Positions 1-13,500 of a stretch of DNA of 64,000 nt are shown piece by piece. How positions within the stretch are numbered: position 1 is the first letter of the stretch; every line of letters begins with the position of its first letter. The position numbers were made by a program, and so were the translations under genes. Below the pieces are notes generated by a model. That model was not told the DNA's origin and did not search any database. It was given only the letters and a program-made list of their open reading frames with translations. This DNA is from Symbiodinium natans. Its lineage: Eukaryota; Sar; Dinophyceae; Suessiales; Symbiodiniaceae. The stretch lies in NCBI GenBank assembly GCA_905221605.1, contig CAJNDS010000780.1, forward strand, positions 604,602 through 668,601, written 5' to 3'.

Positions 1-242
1 CAAGCATGTAGCATAAGCCACACTGGAAGTCACCCCTGCCCCTTAGGACGATTTGCATTGGTCCGTATGAGGGCAAGCCGACGAGGCTGGTCCTGAGTTC
101 CGTTGAGGCGTTTGCGGAGTATTGCCTTTGTTGGCCAGCTCAGCTTGCTGGCTTCGGTATGTCGTGCCATCATACCAGCACGTTAATGGGATGGTCTTCT
201 GAACGCCCGGGTCAAGCATCCAGTTTCATCTCCGAACGCAAG

Positions 243-1224
243 GCAGAAGCCGCTCAAGATCAAGTGGAAGGACTACTGTTTCCGCGCCAAGATCTACCAG
301 GCCGATGGTTCGACCCTCTCGAGTTCAGGGTCGGGGGGGCATGGGCATGAAGCCTACTGTAAGGCTTAGCCTGGGCCCTGCAAGAAATTCCCAATTCAGG
401 CCCGTAAGGTTTTCGCTGTCTAGCCGAGAGCTTCAACTTTGATACAGAGCTGCCCAAGGCGGTGAATCTCCCGGCCAAGGCGCGTGCCCGTGGAAGCCTC
501 TGTAGGGTCCGGGATGTGTCAAGGGATGTATATTTCGGGGTCAAGACCGTCACGAATCCCAAATGGTTTGAACAGACTGTCAGGATGAGGAAGGCAGCTC
601 CGACCCCTTGGTCGCCATCAACTTCGGCGCGGCCGTGCTGCGGCCCTGCCGGTCGCAATTGTTTTTCTGTTTGGAGGAAGCTTTCTGTTGGGAAGGGGCT
701 TTTTCAAACTGAGGTCGCGGCCAACCTGCACACAAAACAGGCTAACTTTAACGCGAGAGAGCAGCACTCCCAAACCCTGTGCCCCGCGCTCGTGACCGGG
801 TCCGCGAAAGTCTGCAGTAGACCTTCCATTTCGCAAGCCCTACGTTGAGATCTTGAAGAATGCTTAGTCCTTGCCTGGACTAATCCCCCGGCGCAACCCC
901 CCACAGCCATCTCGTTTCAGCACATGTTGTCGATGAAGTCGTGCGTGTTCGCTACTCGCTGCCTAGCCAGAGAAACACTTCCCCAGTTGAGTCAAAACAA
1001 TGCACTCCCTTCCCGAATGTTCGATCCAACCCAAGAGTAATGGGAAAATATTCCGCCAGCTATGTATGCAAGACTGTACGGTCCTGTTGTTTCTAAATTC
1101 TTCTTTTTGGGGGAGAGGGTTAGAGTCTTGAGGCCCAAAACCCAAGCTTGTGAAAGTCCCCAACAAGCCGAGGACGCAGATCATCAGTCAGTGCATCAAC
1201 CCCAGCTGGAACCAGATTCTGGAG
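243..1224 (+). CDS. Ferlin C2 domain, first four exons
   Basis: Exons 243-300, 459-479 (21 bases), 590-642 and 1173-1224 join in frame through four GC donors and AG|G acceptors. They give KIKWKDYCFRAKIYQ, then AVNLPAK, then EGSSDPLVAINFGAAVLR, then TQIISQCINPSWNQILE. This is the standard C2 order: first strand, the L-P-A-K loop, the SDP calcium-loop motif, then N-P-x-W-N. The SDP aspartate is kept. I chose 243 because it is the nearest AG|G acceptor in frame. The domain continues into 1477. Confidence 0.85.
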
Positions 1225-2420
1225 GCCTTTTGTCGACTTCGGGAGTGGGGGTGGGGGGGAGGTAAAGCCAGCTGCTTTGCACACCGCAGGGCCCCCGATG
1301 CAGGGTTGAGTTTCGACCTGCGCCTGTCGTGGACTGGCAGACAGGACAATGGCGTCAGGGTCTGGACTTTGGGGCACAACTCCAAAAGACTCCAAGACTC
1401 ATCTTTTGGAGAACTTGTTTGTCGGTTGTTAGGATTTGCAGCCTCTGTCACCTTACCGACTGGCTCCCTTTGGAAGGCAGAAGTGAAACTTCCAGAGAAC
1501 GTAGCCCTGCGCCCTGATGTCCTCATCACCTTGCTGGAATCCTGGCTGCAAGATGCGGGTCCCCGCCAGAACCGGTCCAGGTTCTCCCTGTTCATGTTCG
1601 CGGCCCTCGTCTGAGCCTATAGTGGCTAGTAGATGCTTCGCAGTCAGCGAAGGACAGCGACGAGGGCTCTTTTGAGCCAATGGTGCAGATGAGGCTGGGG
1701 CGACAATGAAGTGAAGTAAACGAATCGTCAGGGCCACCACTCGATGCACCTGCAACTCCATACCCCTGCAGGTACAAGACTTCCGAGGAAGGCGCCTTGC
1801 CAGAAGAGTGGAAACGGTCGCCGAGGCACGAAGTCTGTTTCCTTGCAGATGGGCGAAGGGGGGGGGGGTGGGGGTGGGGGTGGGGTCGCGGCTCAGGGTG
1901 ACCATTGCTCCCGCCGCTATCATCGACTATCAGAATTCACCCAACAGCACCAGATGCATGTCTTATGTTACATATGTTGGACTGGGGGACCAGCCGCCGC
2001 ACAAAAACACCACGTTTGTTGTGTCCTTTGGCAAATCGGTTTTATTTCTAATTAATAGCCCAAAAGCTGTTGCTGTTGCTGTTGCTGGTGTCAATCTCCA
2101 GCTCGGCTCGAAGACATATTTCAACGGCTTTGCTAGAGCCCCAAAGCTGCACATGCTGCCGAGTGGAAGCACCGCCACGAAGAATCGGATGAAGCCGGAA
2201 CTCGAAGCATCCCTGGAAGGTGGTTTCAGCTGGAGCCTGTGCCAGGCGGTGTGCCGACGCAGGGCAAGTTGCGACTGGGCTCCGAACTTGTGCAGAATTT
2301 TTTGTGGGAAAGTGTGCTGGGGGAGCGCATGCTTTTTTTTACAGTGCCCTGATACATCCCAATACCATACCCTCCCAGCACTGGACCTTGTATATTTATT
2401 TGTCTATTTATGTATTTATT

Positions 2421-2456
<36 letters not shown>

Positions 2457-5400
2457 CCAGCCTGTCAGTATGTGACAGCGCCCCGCTCTTGCAACCTCTT
2501 CTGGTTTCATGCTCTCCTAGCGAGTGGCAGCTAATGATATCGAGGGGGAGGCCGTTACTTTTTTTTGCGGGCGCTGCAGGCTGCGACTTTAACAGCCTTG
2601 ACTCGCTTCAATTCGACTTCAAGAGTAATTTTAACGCTGCGCGACCCGCCTCGGCCCGGCCCAGCGCATCCGCGTGAGCATGGTGATTCCGCAGCGCCCA
2701 AGTCGCTGGGCCCCAAGCAATAAGGGTTGGGTTTAGGGTTCCGGGTTTCTGGTTTGGGGGTAGATGCTGTGAAGGTTAGGTTTCGGAACAAGCTCGAAAG
2801 CTTCGTGAGGTGCGAAGAGCAGTTGTGGCCCGATTGTGGAGGGCCATCTAACACTTTTCTCCCACCCCACGCCGTCCAAGGCGGCAAAGCCTCCCAAACC
2901 TCTTCCTTTCAGGGTTTAGGCCTAAACTCAGTCAACAGCCCACTTCTAAAAACTTATTCAGTTCTCGAAGCGCGGGGTGGGGCCAGGCACCCGTGAGGGA
3001 GGCCAGCAGGGCAGGGCAGGGGGCCAGGAGGCCAGCGGGGGGCCAGGGGTCAGGTTTTGAGCACCCGCCCTGCCTGAGCTTCCTGGTCCCTGGGCACGCT
3101 GCGGCGAGGGGTCCTGGACCCTCTGGGCTAGTTAGGGGTTTGGGGGGGGTACCCCCCCCAAAACGAGGGGCGGGGCAACGAACTGGGAGGATTTGGAGCG
3201 GGGTGCCTGTTCTGACAACCGAAACACCTTCGGCCGAGGCCTTGACGCATTGCAGAAAAAGTTCTTTCTTGGGGGGGGGGATTCCTCCCCTAAGCCTCAA
3301 AGCCTCAAAGCAAAGCAGAAGAAACGAGAGGCTGGCTGCATTCGAGCTCGCTCCAAGCAGCCACGCTGGACCGCCCAGGACACGGGTTGAGTGTACTTGG
3401 GATCTTCAAGGAGGTTTTGAGTTTGGGTTGTTTGGTTGTTTGTAATTTGGGGGTTCAGGGTAGAACTTCTGGGTTTAGCGAGTTTGACTTGGTGGGCTTC
3501 CTGAATGGGGGGAGGCGTCGGCAATGTTGTCTATGGGCCTGTATGGGGTTATGGGATTACGGAGTTCTGGGGTGTCCCGATCGAGTTTGGACTGGTGACC
3601 GACGAATGGTGGGGTTGGGTTGTTGGGAAGGGGGGGTAGGATCTTTGCACTACCTGGCCCATGGAGCATCTTCGACCGCTACATCGCCCTCTAAATCCCA
3701 AACATAACATAGGCCTGGCCAACTGACGCAGTTGGAACTTCGGGCTGCGCAAGTGATAGCTAGAAACCACGTGGCCTTGGTTTCTGCTCAGTTTGGCCGT
3801 TTGGGTTCTTGTAAAGAGTTGGAACATGTTGGAACCTCCCCTCATTGACTTCTTTGTTCAGGCGGATGGACTCCAAAACCCGGAAGTGTCGCATTGACTT
3901 CTTTGCCATCGGGGCCCGCCTACGTCACGACAGAGCCTCGGCGAAGTTTGGATTCCTCAAAGCATCAATTTTTCAACGCCTTGACAGCCTATGCATGCCC
4001 AGCCGATGCACCTCTCCAAGCCGTACTCAAGTGCCCGGGCTCTCTACTCGTATCAACTTGATGCTTTTAAGGCCGGGTTTTGGGGGTGTCCTTTGTCCAC
4101 AAGTAGCAATTACTCAAAAAGGAGTGAGGGAGGACTGCCTCACATTTAAACATGAATTTCGGGACTACCATATCTCCAAAGCACCTGCGCCGCCATCTTT
4201 CGGTCTTAGGTGGCATCGAGGCCGCGAATCCCATCCTCGAGGTCCCCTTTTGCTTCCAGTCTCCAGAAAAGCTCAGACTAATGTTTATAAAACATTAGTT
4301 GTGCTCCGTTTTGTAGAGGGACTGCACATGATGCTGTAAGAGTCTGTCAGGCGCTTTGCTGTTTTAGGCTCGCAAGCCTCTGACAGCGGCGAAGCCAATC
4401 CCATTCTGACTCACAACCCTCAGCAACGAACTGAACCAGGTGGCCTGGGGGCGCAAGGAAGATGACCGAGCCATTCCGAAGCGGTGCAAGCATACAGGTG
4501 CTGGGGTGTAGGCGCCCCAAGCAGCCCAAGCAGTACAGGACTGAAATCTTCGTTGCCGCTCCATCGCAAGAATTGTGTTTGGCTTTGGCACCAAGAGGCT
4601 CAGAGCCTTTGCGGTTTCAGTGTCATTGGGTTCTTTTGTTCCCGGAGGGCTGCTCAGAACTGTGTTTCCTGCTGTGCGTTGTTTGACAACCATTCCCAGC
4701 TTTGACTGCGACATGGTGACTCATGACACATGTACACAGAGACACGGGCAAAGGCAGAGAGCGAGGGAGAGAGCAGGGCGACTGTGCATTGGGGTGCGGA
4801 GCGCAGTCCTTCGCGCCTCGATCAACCGCCTCGATCAGAAAAAATGATGGAGGCCCCGAAACCCCCAAGACCCTCGATCTGACTTCTAGCGAGCATCGCG
4901 AACACCAAGGGCTCAAATCCCACCAGCCCCGAACGACAGCCTTGTGCCAGATCCTGCCCAACGCGTTGTGAACAATCGATGCTCGACGAATTCAGTGGAG
5001 TCCAAGCATCGGGTGTAGCCCTTCGCGGCAGACGAAGGTTTCATTTGGGCACAGGTCTGTCGGAAGGTGAGACGTTGCTTTTGGGACACTGACTTTAAAC
5101 ACCCTACATGTCCAAGCGGCGTCGTTCTTACGATGAATCTTCCTGCAAGTGAACTTTTGATTTCAGAATGCCTGCATGAATTAGAATAGATGTTCTGAGT
5201 CGACGCCGTTCAGCCGCAGCATCAGTAGTATCAGCTTCGTCCTCCAGCACTTGCTGCTTTTTTTTGGTTGCCGAAGCTTGTAAGGCTTTAATTGGCTGCA
5301 AACGCTGTCGTTGACGCTTGGGAGGCACTTGGTGCATAGCTGTGTTGCTGCTATGGGGCATGGCGCAGAGCCCTTCCGAAAGCCCAACGCGTTGCCAAAC

Positions 5401-8400
5401 TGCCGAGGAAAGTTAAGCTTGCGGAGGACGACATGTTCCAGGACTTAGGGCGCAACTTTCTTTCTGAAAGGTGTTTGGCCGGGCAGACATGACAAGATCC
5501 AACTGCTTGTCGGAAGGTCTGCATGCTGCTCTGAAGCCTTAGACCCCAATGTCTTAACACACTTTATTTGCGAGACCCCGAAGCACTGAAGTGCGAACCC
5601 TGAACCCCCCAAAAGACAATTGAAGCCTCCCCATAAACCCTTTCAAAACCTCATCAAGCATTTCAAAAAGCCCTATGCCTGAACGGCCCCAAGGAGTACT
5701 TGGAGCTGAAGCTGCTCAGCGAGGATCCCAAAGCCAAGGCCTCCCAAATGCAGGGTTGCTGTTCCCGGTTATGGCAAAGTTTTCGCGCCACCACGAGGCT
5801 CCTTTCGGGTGCCGGTGGCCTCTAAGACTCTTGGGCGTGCCTCTTAAGTGTTGCCCAGCTCCTGAAGCCCGACCGTTCAAACGCAAGCCCTGCGCCCCTC
5901 AGAATCTTCTAATGTTGTCTGCTGATTAGTGTCCCCCCCCCCCCCCAACAGATGGATCCCTGTCTTTTGGGGGGCAATTTGGTGGGGGTGGGGGGGGGTG
6001 GAGCGCGGGTAGGACTCAGAAGGCTTCAGAAGGAGCTCAGAAGCCTCATTCAAAGGAACTCAGAAGGCTTTCTTTAAACCTTTGCTCAGGCTCAGGCTTT
6101 GGTCTCTAAGAAGCGATTTCTAGACAACAACTCTATTCAACAGCCTCGCCGAAATCTTGCATCGCCCGATTTGTTTTCACAATTCCGGGGGGACCTCCTC
6201 AAATAGATCCCGCTGAAGAAATTTTCGGTTTTCTTTTCTCAAAATTCCGGGGGACCGCACTAATCAGTATGCAACATTAGCCGTTTCTAGCCATGCAACC
6301 GTGGAAGCAATGTCCAAGCTGTGCCTGCGCGTGTGATTTGTCAAGCCACAAACTATCAATCATGAAGCTGGGCAAACGTCATTCGTCCTGAAGACCCAAG
6401 AAGCGTTTTCCGAATCCGGGCGCCCTCCCATAGCCAGGACTCCCCGGAGTGGCACCCAGTTGCCCATGCAGCCATCCACCTCACTCCACACATCCCCTGG
6501 ATCGATGCGGATCGACGCCGCTGCGATGATGTGGGGTATACCGTCGGAGCTGGTTGAATCGGAATGTCCGGAGCCATGGTCGGAGCAGTGACCGTCAAAA
6601 GAAGTGAAGCGCTGTCAAAGCAGCCCTTAATGCTCGAAGCCGAGAAGATGCAACTCGCATTCCTTCAATAGATTGCAGAAGTCGACTCGGTCTGACTGGA
6701 CGCTGCTGCCTCACCAGAGTCGAAACCCATGTCCCTCTATAGCAGCCCATCAAATTTCAAAGCCAAAAGCCTATGCCCGCATTCTCCCTGAGCCATCAAG
6801 GCGAGAAGCTGGCGCCACTTGGCCGAAACAGATCCGTATCTTTGAGCCCCAAGCAGCAAACCCAAGAATCCCCCTCGCCTTGTTGCTTCAGCAGCCAGGG
6901 GTCTAGGAAGCCCTATAAGCCCTGAACAAAGACTCTGGCTGGAGCACAACACAATCAACCCACCCCGAACGGCATATGCAGTCTTGTGGACAGCCTTGTG
7001 CAAGGCAACAGTTTCGTGCAAAGCACCAGGAGGATGCGGAGGCATGGCGTGGGATCCCATCCCGCAAGCCTCCACAATCCCCCCTTGTAAGTGCCCAGAG
7101 CCCTCAGGGCGCTGCGGATTTGGAGCCTGTCGATGAGACGGGCCCCGCCAAGAGCGGGTGGGACCGCCACTGGAACAAAAGAGTCAGGGATGTACACAGT
7201 TGTTCACAGCTGCGTTTGGCGACGCGGTGGGGACGGGTGGAGGGGAAGTTCGAGGCATGGCGTGAGCCATTGTCGAGATTTTGATGTGGTTGCTTGTTGC
7301 AGGAACCCTCTTGATGTCAAAAGGGCCTGCCGTGAACAAACGCTGTGAGAGGCTTGAGCAGAGGATGCTTGAGGTCTCAAGGCGTTTCGGGTTCAATGTT
7401 TTCGTTTTGCAGGGTACGCTGCCCATTCAAGGGCTCAGTTTCTTGAGGCTTCTACGTACATTTGTAGAGACCACCGCGGGTTCTGGTGGAAAGGATCCGG
7501 ATGTTGGACGTATCTTAAGTGACAGAATGTGACCGACGCTTGGCTGTCGTATTCGGAGTGTGCATCCCTGAATCTTCAAAGTTTAATCAGAGAAGATCGA
7601 GAGGTCAAAGTGTGCCAATCGAGACACACTGACATGTCATTCTCCTGGCAAACCGAGGCCTGAATGCGAAGGTGGCCCAGATTCGTGGCCTAGCCGCATG
7701 CAGAACCTCAATGACCTTCAAGTCAGCAGCAGTCAAGCCTTAATTACCGTTGCATAACGTTTAATGTGGTATCCTGATTAGTGTGAGGGCACCCCCCCCC
7801 CCCCCCCAAACTAAATCCACCCCCGTAATAGTGTCAAAAAAAAGGGACCCCCCCCCAAACTAATTTTCGGCCCCGGGCCCCCCCCCACCGGCTCCTCTTC
7901 ATTTCCTCTTCGCTCCTCTTCCCTCTCCTCTTCCTCTCCTCTTCCTTTCCCTCTCCTCTTACATAATTAAGCTCAGGTAAGCTCAGATGAGCTCAGCTCA
8001 GGTAAGCTCAGGAAAGCTCAGGAAAGCTCAGGAAAGCTCAGGAAAGCTCAGGTAAGCTCAGGTAAGCTCAGTAATTAAAGCTAAAGGTAAGAACTCCGAC
8101 TTGAAGCTGCTCTTCTTTTGCTCTTTTCTTTCATCATCTTGTTCTCTTTTTTTCTCTCTTCCGAAACCCATGCCCGAAAAACTTTACTTTATTGTAGGGG
8201 GGCAATCGAATTTTTGTCTCCTGAATAGTTTTTGGAAAACTTTTCATTATTGAGGGGGTCCAGACTAATCAGGATACGACATTAAAGCGTTGAATTCGCG
8301 TCATGGAGGGGGTCCAGGATTTTTCGCAGGCAACCTCTGCCTGTGAACTCTCTCTCTCTTCCGCCTCCCTCCCTCCTTTGTTGTATTTATGACATAAATA

Positions 8401-10549
8401 TTGTCAACTGTAGTTGTGTTTTGCAGGGCTGAGGTTCCCGATTCCGTTTGCCAAGTCTTCGGCCTGAAAATCCCTCCTGTTTAGACCGCCCTGAGGCGAA
8501 GACAAAGAGGAAAGCCACGCGCTGAACCTCGACATATATTCTGTTGCCCTTCGAGGGGTGATGTCAGATTTCACGTGCAATGTGAGTCCCAGACAAGCGG
8601 ACATGCCAAAGGGCAGTTTATTAGACAAACAAAATCCTTGGTCATTGCTTTCTTTCACACGTTCCAGGATGGCAGCTTGGGTTTGGGGGTTAGGCCTTTT
8701 GGGTGGGAACACGTGCCATCTGAAAACAGGGGGGACTTCTTTGAAGGACGTCACATCTTGTTGACGTTTTGAGTCTGATGTGCAGAAGGTGGGAGGCATG
8801 TCTTGCCCTCTTGCTCGAGTTGACGGCGTTTTTGGGTAGGGAAAGGAAGCACGCAGGAAAGTATAGGAATGGAGCTGGGTGAAGGATGTAGAAGTATGCG
8901 CCATGTGGTTGCAACAGCCGGCAAGAGCGGAGGATTTGCAAGCAGATCGGCTGGGATGTGGATTCCATTGAGGAGTCCAATGCTCGACAGCTGGCCATCA
9001 AAGAGTGACCCAGTCGAATTGCGAGTGGATATTCTAACCGAACCCTTCAGTAAGCCCTACACCGGTGTCAGCTGTAGGGCCCTGTAAGGTTTCCGCTTTG
9101 TGTCCCTGTCTTCGACTAGCATCTCGGGTTTGGGGTTACGGCTTGAGGACTTGGTAGTACTGGGCAAAGAGTTACCAGCGGGCACTCGGCAGGATCACGG
9201 TGAACAAAAAGCTCTTGCTTCACAATGCCTGGAAGGTATGCGGTCATCGACGCGGAGACAGAAGCAGAGAACGCTTCTCCACTGCACTGACTGGCCCCCC
9301 CTTTCCTGGTTCTCTTGGGCTGTGATTGTTTAGGCGCCATGGACTGAGCGTGTGCCTGCACAGTGTGAGAGGCGAAAGCCTAAACCTGTCAAGTGTCGAG
9401 CTTCGGCTCTGTGACTCTATGGGTAAGGGCGTTTAGATTTGTAGGCCTTCTGCACTGGTTGCAACTTTTCAACTTGCTGTGCTCTGTGTAGTAAACTGTG
9501 TGTGTGTGTGTGTCTGTCGAAAGGCTCGGTTCCTCAAAGAACAGCTGTCCCATCTTGAAGGAGGTGAGGAAAGTGCTGCCTGACATGATCTTGAGTCAAA
9601 GAAATGCAGGAAGGTTGTGTCTGAGATTCAGGGTTCGCGACAGGTTGGGCGTCGTATAAGCTGTGGGGCCTGTGAGAGTCCAGGGCCTCCGGGGTTTGTT
9701 TCTTGCATTGCTGCAGACCTTGTGCACAGATTCATGTTTGGAAGGCGGCAAGCAGTTGACCCGCTTTTAACGTTGATGGCCCATGCTTAGACACAATAAT
9801 CGCTAAGTTGTGCAGGTCCTGCGCATGCAGAACTGCGCAGTTGTGGATCCACTAGCAACGTGTCAAATTGTCAAAGGGCCATCCGCTTGGACTCTTGGAA
9901 ATTCCCGGTAGGAAGTGATGGCTAAGGAGTGGAACACCATCATGATGAACTTCAACAGGAGTGACACGGCCTGAAACCAAAGAGGTCTCCTGCGAACCCT
10001 GGCAAGTTGCACACAGCAGCAAGTGACCCCTGTTCCCACATGCCTTTCCACGAGTAGACGGGTTTCCGTTGGGACGGTCAATTTCCTGTCGCAATGTAGA
10101 GAATACAGTTGTTCTGTCGTACTTGCATTGCCAAACATGTCTCATGACTCATGAAGCAACCTACTATAAGGGGAGATGTCCGGAAACCCGGAGCCCGCAA
10201 AGACTCAGGACCACTTGCCCCCCGCACCCCAAGGTTGACGCAGGGCTTTGGGAACATTGGTGTTCACTTCATCTTTGGCCATGAGCCCCGAAAGCTCGCA
10301 ACTTCTGCATGCTGCAATCTTGATTCGCAAAGAACTACATGGGGGGGTTTTCCCCTGAGACGAGAGCTTGAGGCTACCCGGTGTTATGTGCCACGCACGA
10401 GAAGCAACACAATCCAATCCGATGTTGTGCGCTTGCCTTAGCCCCTCCGAAAGCCCTCGGTACCAAAGGCTTTACCTGGCCGCAGCACGCCGCGGCGACT
10501 TCAGGCTTGTGGCTTTTTGGGTTTTGAAAAGAGGCGGCACAACTAGCCC

Positions 10550-10582
<33 letters not shown>

Positions 10583-13500
10583 GATGACAGTGGGATTGGC
10601 AGATGTTCGTAGTGCAGGTTGGGTTCTTAGAGATGTGCTCAGTCCTGTTATTGGGTTCCTTGGATGCCTTGAGTGGAGTGGAAGGATTGGACAAGCATGC
10701 AGACTATGCCGCCCAGCTGGAGGAGAGCCTGGAGCCAGAGAAGTCCCTTGTCAGCCAGAAACCCGATAAAGCCTTCAAACTTCAAACCCCCAAGAGCCTC
10801 CGATCCTCAGGACACCTCAAGGGCTCAGCCTTCGAAACCTTCGAAAGGAAGTCCGTGTTGGCGTGCCGCAGATTCTTGCGGAGCCCTTCACCCAAAACAC
10901 CCAAGCCCAAACACGAAGCCCCAAACCACCTTCGCGTCAGCTACAGGGGTCCACATGCCCCGGACCCAAGCTCCGCAACCTGAATTCGCCTGTGCCAGTC
11001 AAGGACCGACTACGATTCGACGTGCCTGGGCAAGTGCAGTGCTTTTTCCGTTAGTGATGTTTCGGGCTTGGGGTTGGGGCTTGGTGGTGTGGAGACCTTC
11101 AAAGAGGGTTGAGGGGGAGATGCACGAAATAAGAGTTGGCAAGCAGCAATTGCAGAGCAACGCCGTAGTAACGGCCATAACTTAGGGTCCAAGAACTTAC
11201 ACATCCCTGAGAGCGGCTCTGCTCGGTCTTTGGCCAATTCACTCCCTAACAGTTACCTAACACCCTCTCCCCCTCCCTCTCCCTCTCCCTCTCTCTCTCC
11301 TTCTTTGTCTTTCTCTGTACCTTTCGATGTTGTCTTCTCTTCTCCCTCTCCCTTCTCCCTCTCCCTTCTCCCTCTCCCTTTCCCTTTCTCTTTTGTTCAT
11401 GGCGCCGTACCTCGGCCGCAAGAGGTGTTTTGTACGGTATGGCCCCATTCGTTCGAATGCATTGCAGCTCTAGCTCCTGGACCCTCACTTTTAGGGTTTA
11501 GGGTTTAGGGTTAAGGGTTTAGGGTTTAGGGTTTAGGGTTTAGGGTTTAGGGTTTAGGGTTTAGGGTTTAGGGATCCCAAAGCAAGAGAATCAGAACACC
11601 CGCAAGCAGTGGACGAACTTTAAAAGCCGCTGAAGCTCCCGAATCAGGATGCTCTTTCTTGGCAGTGAGTGGGGAGAGCCACGGGATCTTGGAGTTCTCA
11701 AGCAGCCCGGCTTTCGCTTTCTAAGGTTCGAATGGGATTCCAGGTTGGAGAGGGCTGCCAACTCCACGCATGGGATCGAGTCTGGGGGCTCTATGGGCTC
11801 TCAGGGCTTTGAACAAATTTTGCATTCACACCCCTGGCCATCTTAATATCCCGTAAATCCGACGGATATCAGGTGCAGCATTGTGTCCTGTAGGTGCTTG
11901 TTCTGCATGCAGTTCCATAAGGCGCAGATTAAGCCACCAAGGCTCCTGTAAGCGACCTCTCGGGATTCGTTGCGAGGCCTATTTGGTTGTAGAGCTCTGC
12001 CTCAGGCGTTCGTCATTTTTAGAATCCAGGCCACCAGTTGCGGCCAGTTTGTGTCTTGGCTGGTTGCCTTCGTGGGGTCGCGTCACATTGTTTCCGTAAG
12101 TTGCGGCTCCCATTGCTGCAGGAAGTACGACATGTCCAGCACCTCAAGTAAGCAATCAGCAGATGAACACCCCTGTGCCCGCACGACACCGTGGACTCAG
12201 GTACTGCCTGCGCATTGTAGAGCTCGACAGGCCGAACATGGCAGAGTATGGAAGCAAACTAATCGGAGTGGGTGTGTACAATGTTGTGGAGTGGTACCAG
12301 GGCACAGGTGCACCATGATTCTGCCAGAGCCCTTCCAAGTGCTTCACGTTGCTTCACCCCTGTTCATGGCTTTGGCATCTGCGAAAATGTGAACCTCGAC
12401 ATGGCAGGGACACCGACAAGGAGAAGCCGTCGAAGCACGTGCGAACCTCAGCATCTCAGGAGTCTCAGACCCAGATGGGGCACAGGCATACACATGCACT
12501 CAAATGTGCTCTTTAATGGCTACAAGTGATCAAGTTGTCAATTCGACAAAGCTAAAGGCAGCACAGCTTGTGCATGCGTTCAGTATGGAGCCCCTGCTCG
12601 GCTAGGCCCCCATGTCGCAGGAGGAGTGGGAGTCTCGGCGTAACCCAAATTTGCCAAAGCAGCTGCCCAGCATCGGAAGATAGACCGCTGACATGCATGG
12701 CGGCAGGAAGGCCAAGGCCAAGGCAGCTGTCTCTTCCGTTTTGCGTAAAACAAAAGCTGGCGCAAGTAGGATACTGACCCAACTACCTCTAGGCTTAGTG
12801 GCTCTTGACACGGTTTGGAGGCAGCTCTCTTTCGAAACCACAGGAAGCCTCCAAGTGCAGCTTAGTGCAGGTGAGCTCCAGTTCTAGAGTGAGGACATTT
12901 CAAGTCCAGACCCCCCGAGAAACACTTAGCAACTCTTAGAGACGTAAAGGCGAAGCCCGCCCAGGATGAGCTGCTTGATCGGGTGAAGGACCGATTTGAA
13001 AAGTCCAAGGGCCTCGTCGTGCGCGCGCCTCCTGGCAAAAGAGACTACCCGACCTCTACCCCTACACAGAAATAAACGCCCCTTCAACGACCAGAAACTG
13101 AAAATCCTGAAGCCAAGCCGAGCAATTAGTTTGAAGCAACTCGCAAATCCCAACTTCCGACGCCCTTCCAGCTGTAATGCGATGGAAAGTTGGTGCTGTG
13201 CCCTCTCTGCAGATAGGGCAAAACAAAGCTGGCCATACGTCCACTCACCTCCCCAGCATCGAATCCCAACTGTTAGGTACGTCTTGTCCGGGGACGGACT
13301 CATGCCGCCCTCTGGCAGCTCAGACTGCTCGAGCTACGTGTGGAGCCGCGTTGACTCGGGAGGCCTTCATGCGCTTGGCGTGGTTGAAGCGTAGCCTTTT
13401 CATTTGAGATGGCAATGTCCTGCTTGCTTGAGAAGGTGCTGTGCCCTAGGCTCGCAATCGAAGAAACAACTCAACTAACAATGGACCAAGGCATAGATTG

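Larger units (their letters stand above)
7761..8285. mobile_element. Short inverted-repeat element (MITE-like), copy 2
   Basis: Left end TTAATGTGGTATCCTGATTA and reversed right end TTAATGTCGTATCCTGATTA differ at one base, and both go on with GT. The CTGATTAGT core is shared with 5910-6279. C-tracts sit inside the left end and GGGGG inside the right. A minisatellite lies within. No transposase is seen. Confidence 0.75.

Noticed and set aside
1808-2677. 289-codon + strand open frame, longest in the window
   Set aside because: It runs through G-rich and TA repeats and gives low-complexity protein. The better-supported ferlin exon at 2220-2278 uses a different junction logic.
11246-11488. Arg/Glu-rich and Pro/Ser-rich frames
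   Set aside because: Translations of the polypyrimidine tract.
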